64,000 nucleotides of DNA, from the NCBI RefSeq assembly GCF_029852145.1, contig NC_079973.1, positions 4,774,001 through 4,838,000 on the forward strand, given 5' to 3'. Below are positions 46,635 to 58,353 of this stretch, piece after piece. The notes under the pieces were generated by a model that searched no databases, was not told the DNA's origin, and worked only from the letters and a program-made list of their open reading frames with translations. Both the position numbers and the translations under genes were made by a program. Position 1 is the first letter of the stretch; each line of letters begins with the position of its first letter. This stretch comes from Microplitis mediator (Eukaryota; Arthropoda; Insecta; Hymenoptera; Braconidae).

Positions 46635-49600
46635 GTACGTCATATTTTTATTATTAATTGACATTAATTTATTTGTCCTACATTTTAATCATCAATTATT
46701 ATCATTATGAAATAATCGGATTTAATTTTTAAATCGTTTATATTTCATTATTTATGGTCTTGAAGTTATCTGACGTTTATGAATTTTTGAATTTTTTTTT
46801 AAACGATAAACTGAAAAAACAAATATTTGAGAAAATTGCACCTGTAGTCTTTTTAATTTTATACATGTGCATTTTTTAGAAAATTTAAAAAACTACAGGT
46901 GAAATTTTTTCAAATATTTTTTTTTTATAATTTATCGTTTAAAAAAATCCAAAAATTGTTAATTGTCTATGATCCTGAAGTTAGCAGACAATTAAAAATT
47001 TTCGGAGTTTTTTTTTTCAAAAAATCAATTACAGGAAAAAAAACTAAAAATATGCACATGTAGAAAATTAAAAAAAGTATAAGTGCAATTTTTTACAACA
47101 TTTTTTTTTTATAATTTATCGGCTTAAAAAAAATCCAAAAACTGTTGGACGTCTGTTAACTTCAGTATCATTAATTATCTACTAATTTCAAGATCATCGA
47201 AGTTAACAGACAATTAAAAATTTCCGCATTTTTTTTTCAACAATAAAATTAAAAAAAAAAACTAAAAATATGTACATGTAGAAAATTTTAAAAACTACAG
47301 GTGCATTTTTTTCAAATATATTTTTTTATAATTTATCTAAAAAAAAAAAAATCCAGAAATTATTAGACTTCGGCTAACGTCAGTATCATTAATTACTTAA
47401 TTACTTTTTCTAGTATTTTAAACGAGATGCGGACGAACTCGAAGGCTGGATCTATGAGAAATTACAAGCAGCTTCCGATGAAAATTACAAAGACCCAACA
47501 AACTTGCAAGCCAAAATTCAAAAGCACCAAGCATTTGAAGCTGAAGTTGCCGCTCATTCAAATGCAATTGTACTGCTCGATAATACTGGATCTGAAATGA
47601 TTGCGCAGCATCATTTCTCCAGCGACATGATTCGTAAGCGGCTTGAAGAACTTCATCGTCTTTGGGAGTTGCTGCTAACTAGACTCGCTGACAAGGGTTT
47701 GAAACTCCAGCAAGCCTTAGTTCTGGTCCAATTCATACGGCATTGCGATGAAGTCATGTTCTGGATCAAAGACAAAGAAGCCTTTGTGACCACAGATGAA
47801 TTCGGACATGATCTTGAGCACGTCGAAGTGCTTCAGAGAAAGTTCGACGAGTTTCAGAAGGACGTCGCCAGCCAGGAGTACAGAGTCACTGAAGTAAACG
47901 AGCTGGCTGACAAATTATTGCTCGATGGACATCCAGAGCGTGACACAATACTGAGTAGAAAGGAAGAGTTGAATGAATCCTGGCAGAGATTGAAGCAGTT
48001 GGCGATTTTACGTCAAGAAAAATTATTTGGAGCTCACGAGATCCAACGATTCAACCGTGATGCCGACGAAACCATGACCTGGATCGCTGAGAAAGACGTT
48101 GTCCTGTCATCAGATGACTTTGGTCGTGATCTTGCGAGTGTGCAGACACTCCAGCGTAAGCATGAAGGTATTGAACGTGATCTTGCAGCTTTGGAAGACA
48201 AAGTCGCAACACTGGGAGCCGAAGCTGATCGTTTGGCGGGGATCCATCAGGTTGATCATTCGCAGCAGATTCAAGCCAAGCGCGCAGAGATCGTCCAGTC
48301 ATGGGAAAGTTTGACAGCTAAAGCTAAAGAACGTCGGTTAAAATTAGACGAGTCTTATTATCTCCATCGCTTCCTTGCTGACTACCGGGACCTCGTGTCC
48401 TGGATGAATGACATGCGTGCTATCATTTCAGCAGACGAGCTTGCCAAGGATGTAGCTGGTGCTGAAGCTCTTCTTGAACGTCACCAAGAGCACAAGGGAG
48501 AAATAGATGCCCGCGCTGATAGTTTTGATGCCGCTACACTTGCTGGTAATCAATTGCTCGAACGTAAGCACTACGCAGCTGAAGAAGTTGCGCGTAAATT
48601 GACTTCTCTTGCTGAAGATAAATCATCTCTGCTAACCCTGTGGGAAAAAAGACGGATTCTTTATGAACAGTGCATGGATCTTCAGCTATTTTACCGCGAC
48701 ACTGAGCAAGCTGATGCCTGGATGGCTAAACAAGAAGCTTTTCTCGCCAATGAAGATCTTGGTGACTCTCTTGACAGCGTAGAGGCTCTGATTAAGAAGC
48801 ACGAGGACTTCGACAAGTCTCTAGCTGCGCAAGAGGAAAAAATCAAAGCTCTTGATGAGTTTGCTGGTAAATTAATCGAAGGCGAGCACTATGCCGCTGA
48901 TGATGTTGCTCAGCGCCGTCAGCTTTTACTTGAGCGCCGCGCGGTTCTGCTTGAAAAATCAGCACAAAGACGCCGCCGTCTTGAAGACGCATACAAACTC
49001 CAGCAGTTTGAGCGCGACTGCGACGAAACCAAAGGTTGGGTCAACGAAAAATTGAAATTCGCTACCGATGACAGTTATCTCGACCCCACAAATTTGAACG
49101 GCAAAGTCCAGAAGCATCAGAACTTCGAGCAAGAACTCAATGCCAATAAAACCCGAATGGAGGAAATGGTATCAACTGGACAAGAGCTCATTGACAGCGA
49201 CCACTACGCCAGTGACCGCATCCGCGCTCGTACTGACGAAATCGTCGGACTCTGGGAAAGTCTCACCAAAGCTTCTGAGAAAAAAGGAACGAAACTCCAA
49301 GAAGCTTCGCAGCAGCAGCAATTCAATCGCACCGTCGAAGATATCGAGCTCTGGTTGTCCGAAGTCGAGGGTCAGTTGATGTCCGAAGACTACGGAAAAG
49401 ATTTGACCAGTGTACAAAATCTCCAAAAGAAACACGCTCTGCTAGAAGCTGATGTTGGATCCCATGCTGACAGGATTGAAAGTATCACCCAAGCTGCCGA
49501 GCAGTTTGTCAGCACTGGTCACTTTGATGCAGACAATATTCGCGCTAAGCAACAGCAACTGCAGGGACGTTACTCGGCGCTTCAGCGGCCAATGAGCATT

Positions 49601-52600
49601 CGTAAGCAACGATTGTTAGATTCTCTGCAAGTCCAACAATTATTCCGCGACATTGAAGACGAGGAGGCATGGATCCGTGAAAAAGAACCGGTCGCAGCGA
49701 GTACCAACCGCGGCCGTGACTTAATTGGAGTCCAGAATCTCCAAAAGAAACATCAAGCAGTTCTAGCAGAGATAAATAATCACGAACCAAGAGTGGCTGC
49801 TGTTTGTCAAGCCGGGTCACGAATGCTGCAAGACGGTCACTTTGCTGCCGAGGAAATAAGCCAACGCTTGGCTGCTCTCGACGAACATTGGGGTCAATTA
49901 AAAGAAAAAGCGCGACAACGTAAAGTTGATTTAGACGATTCTCTTCAAGCTCATCAGTACTTCGCTGATGCCAATGAAGCCGAGTCTTGGATGAAAGAAA
50001 AACGTCCGATTGTCCTTAACTCGGACTATGGAAAGGACGAGGACAGCTCTGAAGCTCTGTTGAAAAAGCACGAGGCGCTTGTAAGTGACTTGGAAGCTTT
50101 CGAAAGCACTATTGCTGCTCTAAGAGAACAAGCTGCTGCTTGCAGACAGCAGGAGACTCCAACTGTCGAGATTGCCGGTAAGGAATGTGTCGTTGCTCTT
50201 TACGACTACGCCGAGAAGTCACCGCGTGAAGTTTCAATGAAGAAAGGAGACACTTTGACTCTGTTGAACTCCAATAACAAGGACTGGTGGAAAGTGGAAG
50301 TAAATGATCGCCAGGGTTTCGTTCCTGCTGCTTATGTCAAGCGAGTTGAACCTGAAGCCGGGTTGAGTGCTTCTCAACAGAACTTGGCTCGCGAGCAGAG
50401 TTCCATTGCTGCTAGACAGGCTCAGATTCAAGCTCAGTATGATGATTTGCTCCAGTTAGCACGCGAACGTCAGAATAAATTAAATGAAACTGCCAAAGCT
50501 TATGTTTTGGTGAGAGAAGCCGCTGAGCTCGCAACCTGGATCAAGGACAAGGAAAATCACGCCCAGGTTCAAGATGTCGGCGAAGATCTTGAGCAAGTTG
50601 AAGTCATGCAGAAGAAGTTCGACGACTTCCAGGCTGATCTGAAGGCAAATGAAGTTCGTTTGGCTGAGATGAATGAGATCGCGGTTCAGCTGATGAGCCT
50701 AGGTCAGACTGAGGCTGCTTTGAAGATCCACACGCAGATACAGGACTTGAATGAAAAGTGGACTAGTCTGCAGACACTTACTGCCGAGAGGGCGAGCCAG
50801 CTTGGATCTGCTCATGAGGTCCAGCGTTTCCACCGCGATGTCGATGAAACTAAGGACTGGATCCGTGAAAAAGACGCGGCATTGAACAATGATGATCTGG
50901 GTAAAGATTTACGGAGCGTTCAAGCTCTGCAGCGCAAGCACGAAGGACTTGAGAGAGACTTGGCAGCTCTGGGTGACAAAATAAAACAATTAGATGAGAT
51001 AGCGAATCGTTTGATGCAATCACATCCTGATACTGCTGACCAGACTTACGTGAAACAGAAAGAAATAAATGAAGAATGGACTCAGCTTACTGCTAAAGCT
51101 AACTCACGTAAAGAAAAATTACTTGACTCTTACGATCTTCAACGTTTCCTCAGCGACTACCGTGACCTCATGGCCTGGATAAACTCAATGATGGGACTTG
51201 TCGCTTCCGAAGAATTAGCATCAGATGTAACTGGAGCTGAGGCACTTCTCGAACGTCACCAGGAACATCGAACAGAAATTGACGCACGTGCTGGAACTTT
51301 CCAAGCCTTTGAATTATTTGGCCAACAGCTTTTACAGTCAAGTCATTACGCTAGCATTGAAATTCAAGAGAAACTCGAATCAATGGCTGAGGCAAGACAA
51401 GAGTTGGAGAAAGCATGGATCCAAAGACGTATGCAACTGGACCAGAATCTTGAGCTCCAGCTTTTCTGCCGTGACTGCGAGCAAGCAGAAAACTGGATGA
51501 GTGCACGAGAGGCATTTTTGAGCAGCGCGGATGCTGTTGACAGCAGTGACAATGTGGAGGCGCTCATCAAGAAACACGAGGACTTTGACAAAGCAATAAA
51601 TGCTCATGAAGAAAAAATAGCTGCGCTTCAAACTCTTGCTGATCAGTTAATCGCCGCTGAGCATTACGCAGCCAAGCCAATTGACGATCGTCGCTGCCAA
51701 GTCTTGGACCGCTGGAGACATCTCAAGGACGCTCTTATTGAAAAGAGATCTAAATTAGGAGAGTCACAGACTCTTCAACAATTTTCACGTGACGCCGATG
51801 AAATGGAGAACTGGATCGCTGAGAAATTGCAGCTCGCTACTGAAGAAAATTACAAAGATCCAGCTAATATTCAATCTAAGCACCAGAAACATCAAGCATT
51901 CGAAGCTGAATTAGCAGCAAATGCCGACCGTATTCAGTCTGTGTTAGCAATGGGCGGAAACTTGATCGAAAAACATCAGTGCGCTGGATCTGAGGACGCT
52001 GTGCAAAAACGTCTTGCCTCAATCGCCGATCAGTGGGAGTACTTGACCCAGAAGACAACTGAAAAGTCATTGAAACTTAAAGAAGCCAACAAACAACGCA
52101 CGTATATCGCCGCAGTAAAAGATCTCGACTTCTGGCTTGGAGAAGTTGAGAGTCTACTGACCTCCGAAGATGCTGGTAAAGATCTTGCTTCAGTACAGAA
52201 CTTGATGAAGAAACACCAGCTTGTTGAAGCCGATATCCAAGCGCACGAGGAAAGAATAAAAGACATGAATGGTCAAGCCGACTCGCTTATTGAAAGCGGA
52301 CAGTTCGATGCCGCTGGCATTCAAGAAAAACGTCAGAGTATCAATGAACGTTACGAGAGAATTAGAAACTTGGCTGCGCACCGGCAAGCGCGACTCAATG
52401 AAGCCAATACTCTCCATCAATTCTTCCGCGATATCGCTGACGAAGAATCCTGGATCAAAGAGAAAAAACTGTTGGTCGGCTCCGATGATTACGGTCGTGA
52501 TTTAACTGGAGTACAAAACCTCAAAAAGAAACACAAGAGATTAGAAGCAGAGTTAGCCAGCCACGAGCCAGCTATTCAAGCTGTGCAGGAAGCAGGAGAA

Positions 52601-55439
52601 AAACTGATGGACGTTTCCAATCTCGGTGTTCCGGAAATAGAACAGAGATTGAAGCTTTTGAATCAAGCTTGGGCGGAATTGAAACAATTGGCAGCAAATC
52701 GAGGTCAAAAGCTTGATGAATCATTGACTTATCAACAATTCCTTGCTAAAGTTGAGGAAGAGGAGGCTTGGATCACTGAAAAGCAGCAGCTTTTGTCTGT
52801 CGAAGACTATGGAGACACAATGGCTGCTGTCCAGGGTCTGTTGAAAAAACACGACGCCTTTGAAACCGATTTTGCTGCTCACAGTGAACGTTGCAAAGAA
52901 ACTTGTGATGCCGGAGAGGCATTAATCAAAGCTGGTAATCATCGTGCTGACGCTATTGGACAGCGTTGCAATCAACTGCGTAATAAACTTGAACAACTTG
53001 GTGGTCTTGCTGCTAAACGCAAGACTCGTCTTAATGACAACTCGGCTTACTTGCAGTTCATGTGGAAAGCTGACGTTGTCGAGTCGTGGATCGCTGATAA
53101 AGAAACTCATGTACGATCTGAAGAATTCGGTCGCGATTTGTCTACAGTCCAGACTCTGCTTACCAAGCAGGAGACATTCGACGCTGGTCTCCATGCATTT
53201 GAACACGAGGGAATACAAAATATTACGACCCTGAAGGAGAGACTGGTTGACTCTGGACATGATCAAGCTGCAAGTATTCAAAAACGTCATGCTGACGTTA
53301 TCACTCGCTGGCAAAAATTGTTGGCTGATTCCGACGCACGCAAGCAACGTCTTCTGCGCATGCAAGAGCAGTTCCGTCAGATCGAAGAACTTTATCTTAC
53401 ATTCGCTAAAAAAGCATCAGCATTTAATTCGTGGTTCGAAAATGCTGAAGAAGATTTGACTGACCCAGTCCGGTGCAACAGCATTGAGGAAATTCGTGCA
53501 CTCCGTGAAGCTCATGCCCAATTCCAGGCCAGTCTCTCCTCAGCTGAGGCTGATTTCCAAGCCCTTGCTGCGCTTGACAGGCAGATAAAGAGCTTCAATG
53601 TCGGGCCAAATCCCTACACCTGGTTCACAATGGAAGCACTTGAAGATACTTGGCGTAATCTACAAAAAATAATTAAGGAACGTGATGTTGAACTTGCCAA
53701 GGAGGCGACCCGTCAAGAAGAGAATGATAAATTGAGAAAAGAATTTGCTAAACATGCTAATGCATTCCATCAGTGGCTCGCAGAGACCCGTACCTCGATG
53801 ATGGAGGGGTCGGGATCTCTAGAACAACAACTCGAAGCGACCAAAAGAAAAACTCAGGAAGTACGGGCACGTAGACAGGATTTGAAAAAGATCGAGGATC
53901 TTGGCGCCACACTCGAGGAACATTTGATTCTTGACAACCGTTACACTGAGCACAGCACCGTCGGTCTAGCCCAGCAGTGGGATCAATTAGACCAGTTGGG
54001 CATGAGGATGCAGCACAACTTGGAACAGCAAATCCAAGCACGTAATCAGTCCGGAGTATCCGAAGACGCTCTCAAGGAATTCTCAATGATGTTCAAACAC
54101 TTTGACAAAGACAAGAGTGGACGTTTGAACCACCAGGAATTCAAGTCTTGCTTACGCGCTCTCGGTTACGACTTACCGATGGTCGAAGAAGGACAGCCTG
54201 ATCCGGAATTCGAAAACATTCTTGATATCGTGGATCCTAATCGCGACGGCTACGTCTCATTGCAGGAGTACATGGCGTTTATGATAAGCAAAGAAACTGA
54301 AAATGTTCAGAGTTCTGAGGAAATTGAGAACGCATTCCGTGCTATCACCGCCGCAGACCGGCCTTACGTCACCAAAGAGGAACTTTACGCTGTAATTATT
54401 TTTAAATTTCATTTATTTATGACAATTACAGGACGGCCACAAAGAAATGATTTTAAAATTCCCTGATATTTCCCGGTTTTCCAGTAGAGTTTCACATTTT
54501 TCTATGATTCGGAAATTTTGTTTGTATCATTAAGATATTCAGTTTTTATTAGATTTTTATTGTCGATAATTAAATCTGATGATTAAATCATGCGGGAAAC
54601 CAAAAAAAAAATTAATTAATGTGGCCTTCTTTTGATTATTCGATGTCAAAAATATATAACTTGAATATTTAATAAGAAATTTCGGATTAAAATAAATTCA
54701 AAATACGCTAGTCATAAAAATTAAGAGATATTAAAAAAATTCAAAATTTTCAAGTGATTTTCCCCAGGTTGTAACTCGAAGGAAAATGGTCGTACGGCAA
54801 AAACAAAAAAGGCGAATCGTAGCTTCAAGTGTCTAGTTTTCTGACCTGGTCTTGAAATTTTTTTATCATCCACAGTTCCGAAGTAATCAAAAGTCAATCA
54901 TAATTATCGGAAAAAATTTACTGAAGCCCGCGACCGTTTTTAAGACGAGCAAAAATTTTGAAAATTTTTTCTTCGATAGTTTTCTTAGGATTACTCCGGA
55001 ACTCTGCATAATAAAAAAATTTTAAGACCAGATCTGAAAACTAGACACTTGAAGCTACAATTTTCCTTCGAGTTACAGTCTGTTGAAAATCACTTGAAAT
55101 TTTGAATTTTTTTTACTAGTGTACTATTGAAAAATTTTTAAATTTTCAACCGTCGCAATTCGAATTCCCGGATACTTTTCGAAATTCCCTGACATTTCCG
55201 TTCTTCCCGGTGACATTAAATTCCCCATTCCCCGGTTTATGGTCACCCTAAATTATTATAATTATAAGCAATTGTCATTCATTAAATTAATTAAAATTTT
55301 AATTTTTCAGAACCTCACTAAAGAGATGGCCGACTACTGCGTAGCCCGCATGAAACCATACGTCGATCCGAAAACCGAACGACCCATTACAGCAGCTCTA
55401 GATTACATCGACTTTACTCGCACACTTTTCCAAAATTAA
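46485..55439 (+). CDS. Alpha-spectrin
   Basis: Exons 46485-46634, 47414-54391 and 55311-55439 join in phase 0 to 2,418 codons, against about 2,415 in Drosophila. The protein is a cytoplasmic rod that pairs antiparallel with beta-spectrin and crosslinks actin under the plasma membrane. In order: an N-terminal partial repeat (the tetramerisation helix, residues about 10-50); about 20 triple-helical repeats of roughly 106 residues; an SH3 domain at about 972-1028 (ECVVALYDY, NNKDWWKVE, GFVPAAYV) inserted in the middle of the chain; and a C-terminal calmodulin-like domain with EF-hand loops DKDKSGRLNHQE and DPNRDGYVSLQE (about 2280 and 2325), ending in DYIDFTRTLFQN. All key parts are intact. Confidence 0.99.
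46635..47413 (+). other. Alpha-spectrin intron 1, mostly family A MITEs
   Basis: GTACGT to TTTCTAG, 779 bp. Nearly all of it, 46,754-47,389, is three consecutive family A MITE copies. The last ends only 24 bp before the acceptor. Confidence 0.9.
46754..47389 (+). mobile_element. Array of three family A MITE copies in alpha-spectrin intron 1
   Basis: Copy starts are at about 46,754 (ATGGTCTTGAAGTTATC), 46,969 (ATGATCCTGAAGTTAGCAG) and about 47,200 (TCGAAGTTAACAGAC). Ends AACTTCAGTATCAT are seen near 47,171, with ACGTCAGTATCAT at 47,389. A stray terminus (CTAATTTCAAGATCAT) sits between the second and third. Each has the GTGCAATTTTTT / palindromic centre of the family. Confidence 0.8.
47414..54391 (+). 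CDS. Alpha-spectrin coding exon 2 (6,978 nt)
   Basis: A single giant exon of 2,326 codons, from YFKRDADELEGW to the EF-hand domain, ending KEELYA before GTAATT. The open frame continues 25 codons into the intron to a stop; that tail is not protein because the next exon restores NLTKEMADYC. It encodes nearly the whole rod, the SH3 domain and both visible EF-hands. An exon this long with no introns is notable for so large a gene. Confidence 0.98.
54392..55310 (+). other. Alpha-spectrin intron 2 with a foldback repeat
   Basis: 919 bp, GTAATT to TTTTTCAG. About 54,675-55,115 is a strong inverted repeat: AGCTTCAAGTGTCTAGTTTTC on the left and its complement GAAAACTAGACACTTGAAGCT on the right, plus matching outer arms (TTCAAGTGATTTTCC / AAAATCACTTGAAATTTTG). 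Beyond the foldback, TTCCCTGATATTTCCCGG and GGTTTATGGTCACCCTA suggest remains of a larger element with a TAGGGTGACC-type end. Confidence 0.75.
55311..55439 (+). CDS. Alpha-spectrin terminal exon
   Basis: 42 codons plus TAA, NLTKEMADYCVARMKPYVD to the end. It closes the calmodulin-like domain. AATAAA at 55,575-55,580 is a plausible polyadenylation signal. Confidence 0.97.
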   Translation, partial: NLTKEMADYCVARMKPYVDPKTERPITAALDYIDFTRTLFQN

Positions 55440-55574
55440 TTAATTAATTAAAATATATATATATATATTCAAGTTCAAATAATTCTCACTGCTTATTGTT
55501 ATATTAAATATTATATATTATAATCTTATATGACCTTTATTATTTTTTATTAATTGAGCTGTTAAAATTGAATC

Positions 55575-55642
55575 AATAAAAATTACCGCTTGAATTTAAA
55601 TAAATATCAAAGCAAGTAAAATTATATTGTAAAAAATTTATT
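55575..55642. terminator. Convergent polyadenylation signals of alpha-spectrin and WDR46
   Basis: AATAAA on + at 55,575-55,580, and again near 55,600, serves alpha-spectrin. TTTATT at 55,637-55,642 is AATAAA on the minus strand, 28 bp past the WDR46 stop. If both signals are used, the two 3' UTRs meet or slightly overlap. Confidence 0.5.
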
Positions 55643-55669
55643 TTCTTATCTATTATATACAAAATAAGT

Positions 55670-57231
55670 TTATTTAGTTTTAGGCAAAAATCTATTGAGT
55701 GCCTGGCCATAGTTTTTGTCAACTTTTTTCTCAACTTTCTCCGCTTTCTTGATACTCGGCAATGCTTCGATAGCTTTGCGTTTCTCCAATTCCTTGAGAA
55801 TCTTCTTGGTCTTGACGACTTTGGCAGTACCTCCTTTGCCTTTGGCTTTTGTCTTCCGTGGTTTGAAGTCAATAGTTTTCGGTTTAACGAACGCCAGTTT
55901 ATTCTTCGCTTCGACTTTACTTTTGAGCGTTGGCACGTCAACTTCAGCGATAGCTTCTGGATTGAGAGTAATGAATTCCGGTTGAATTTTATCAAGAAGA
56001 CTCTTGACTTCTCTTTCATTTCTCTGTGCTTTCGTTTGAAACGGATTGACTTCCAGAGCATCAAAGTTGGCCTCCGCGCTGCCTGGTACCAAGATCGAAG
56101 TGAACGCTCTTTCACTACCGACACCCAGGACATCCTCGAACGGACAAAATTGCATTCCTGATACACTCCAAGAAGATCTGTGGGTGAGGTAACGTTTCAT
56201 GTTGCCGGTGGATTCATTGAAAACTTCCACAACGTTGCCAGTGGACACTGCAAGCATCCCCTTTTGACTGTAAGCCAAATTGTCTGCTGGCGAACGGAGC
56301 ATCACATTGTGAACTGGACCAGTTAGTTGACGCGCATCCCAAATTTTTAGTGAACGATCTGGACAACTTGTCGCCATATAAGTTCCGTAAGGATGGACAG
56401 CACAGCCGATAATACTTTGCCCGTGACAGAGCATTCTGACCAAAGGTTCTTGGACATTTGGTGACCACATTGACACAACTCCTTTAGAGTTTCCGACACA
56501 CAACAGCGCGTTGGTCGGGTTCTGTGTCATGACTCTTATTTTACCGACCTGGGTATTGTAACGTTTTAGTAATACTCCGGTAGAGATGTCAACCCAGGCC
56601 AAATTACCGTCACTGGACCCGCTGGCGAGTAAGAAGTGATACGGCAAGAATTCTAATTTGGTGACTTTGTTCATTCTTTTGAGACAGTGGATTTCGATCC
56701 CCTGGTTATCGTAGACGTAGACCCAGTCTTTTTGAGCGACGGCGAACATCGTTTCCTGGTGGAACCAGGTCACGTCGTGCACCGACTCCATGACATTCAT
56801 TTCGCATGACAGTTTCTTGGTGACCCAGTCGAAGGCAGCAACGTGACCCATCTTGCCACCCAGCAACAAGTGTCTCCCGTTCTTCGTGTACTTCAAACAA
56901 TAAGGGCCGAAGTCTAGATCCAAATTGAAGTGTTTCGTCGCGGAAGTTATGTCGACGTTAGCGGCTATTTGACTCTGTCGGTACTGGGTCGTCGTTTCCC
57001 CGGCATCTGTTTCCAGGAATCCTCCGGATTCTGTCAAAAGTAACTCGGCTCTTGCTGTGTCTTCGGCGGTTTTTTCAATCAGTTTTTCTCGTTTTCTTAA
57101 TCGTAAGATATTATATTTATTTTTTATTTTTGTTTTGCTACGACGTAACTCTACTCCACTTCCTCGGTGGTATTTTTTCAGGACTTCCTTATTTACTGGA
57201 GCTTTTCCTGGATATTTGACTTCTCTTATTT
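55670..57231 (-). CDS. WDR46 coding exon 2
   Basis: 1,562 nt holding all recognised domains and the TAA stop at 55,672-55,670. The reading frame is open upstream of the first internal ATG to the acceptor, which is why the exon extends to 57,231. Confidence 0.93.
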
Positions 57232-57325
57232 CTGGAAAAATTTAATAAATAGTTTTTGATTAAAAAAAAATGTCTAAATAAATTCAAGTAAATTAATTTC
57301 AATACTTACTTTTTTTATCAGCCAT
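55670..57325 (-). CDS. WDR46 / Utp7 small-subunit processome WD-repeat protein
   Basis: Exons 57325-57310 and 57231-55670 join in phase 1 to 525 codons. The family is nucleolar and part of the U3 processome, needed for 18S rRNA maturation (known for the yeast and human orthologues). A basic N-terminal stretch (residues about 30-60, rich in Lys/Arg) precedes RAELLLTESGGFLE. WD-type blades run about 110-345 (GRHLLLGGKMGHVAAFDW, LLASGSSDGNLAWVD, YMATSCPDRSLKIWDARQ). The diagnostic BING4 C-terminal region at about 353-430 follows (SSWSVSGMQFCPFEDVLGVG, FTSILVPGSAEANFDALE, NPFQTKAQRNEREVKSLLDK). The tail is Lys-rich. Complete and intact. Confidence 0.95.
57310..57325 (-). CDS. WDR46 coding exon 1 (16 nt)
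   Basis: ATGGCTGATAAAAAAA followed by GTAAGTATT encodes MADKK plus one base. The next exon begins after TTTTTCCAG at 57,231 and continues KIREVKYPGKAPVNKE in frame. A very short first exon is easily missed by open-frame scanning. Confidence 0.85.
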
Positions 57326-57547
57326 ATTTATTTGTTTAATATTTAATTATAAATATAAATTATTTAATTTAACGATCAAAAAAATAAAAACACGTGTGAC
57401 TATTTTACAACTTAGGTTAAGTTATTAATTTATATATATTTGTCTCGGAGAGAGAATGAACTTCAGAAATTGATTCCACAAAGGAATATAAACTGCGCAT
57501 GCGTAGTAAAGTGAGAAAATAATCAGTACACAGTTCGGAATGTACCC
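57326..57547. other. Upstream region of WDR46
   Basis: AT-rich stretch with no visible TATA box at a useful distance. CACGTG (57,391-57,396) is a palindromic E-box within about 70 bp of the start codon. Confidence 0.4.
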
Positions 57548-58125
57548 TTGTTAATTATTCTCATTACTTGCGCGGTAAATTTAAATATTTGAAAAATAAA
57601 TTATTAGAAATTGGAGAAAATTTTAAAATCGCACGTCAAAATAAATTGACGGCAGAATATGACAGCAAAATATTTAAAAAATTAAAAAAAAAAACTCGCA
57701 AATGTTTGAACAAACCTTGGCGGGAAAACAATATGCAGAAGGGTGACCTAATACACTTGGAGATTTAATATAAATTCTCCAAGTGTATTTTAGCTAAAAA
57801 ACGTCACTTAACTGCTATTTCCCACCAGACGATGCCAGACGAGTTTGCTCAGGAACTTTGAAGTATCAACATCAGCCATCAGCCACCGGCAACACTTTAC
57901 TATAACACTGAACACTTTACACTTGCAACGAATACTTAACTACACCAAAAATACTTTGCACAATTTAAATTAATAAAAGATAAATTTTATCATCATTGCA
58001 CAATTTTACACGCGTTAACTGCAATACTGTGTTTCGATTCAAACATAAAAAAGGATCTGGACTACTACTGCCATTATCGATGATACTGACTGCCGCTATC
58101 GAACCCCCAGATGATACAAAGCATT
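57548..58125 (+). repeat. Family R repeat, copy 1
   Basis: Shares about 570 bp with 59,460-60,045, including AACAAACCTTGGCGGG, AATATGCAGAAGGGTG, a hairpin CACTTGGAGATTT / AAATTCTCCAAGTG, TTTCCCACCAGACGATGCC and GGATCTGGAC..CTACTGCC. The short frame inside (57,568-57,768) is not kept in copy 2, so it is probably not a gene. Confidence 0.8.
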
Positions 58126-58353
58126 TAAGGTGCCCTCTTTTATCAAGCTCTTTTTCAAACATATTAAGTTTTCGAATTTTTTTTTAAATTTGAAAAATTT
58201 AATTTGGGAGCTCAAAAATTCGAACTCAAAGGGTTGGTTGAAACAAAAAGCCTTGAGGCAGCTACAAGTATGCCTACTCTAGAGTCTGAATGAAATACAA
58301 GCATAGTACAGGGTGCGTTATCAACTAGTTAAAACAACGAATTTTCACCTGTG
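58126..58353. other. Spacer between repeat R1 and the tRNA-like unit
   Basis: No gene, repeat match or boundary recognised. Confidence 0.4.

Noticed and set aside
53757..54041. Minus-strand frames inside alpha-spectrin
   Set aside because: These are shadows of the coding strand; the plus-strand protein is fully accounted for.
54392..54466. Continuation of the alpha-spectrin frame past GTAATT
   Set aside because: The exon at 55,311 restores the conserved NLTKEMADYC ending; the read-through tail is intron.
57568..57768. 66-codon Lys-rich frame in repeat R1
   Set aside because: The frame is not preserved in the second copy at 59,490-59,680, so it is repeat sequence.
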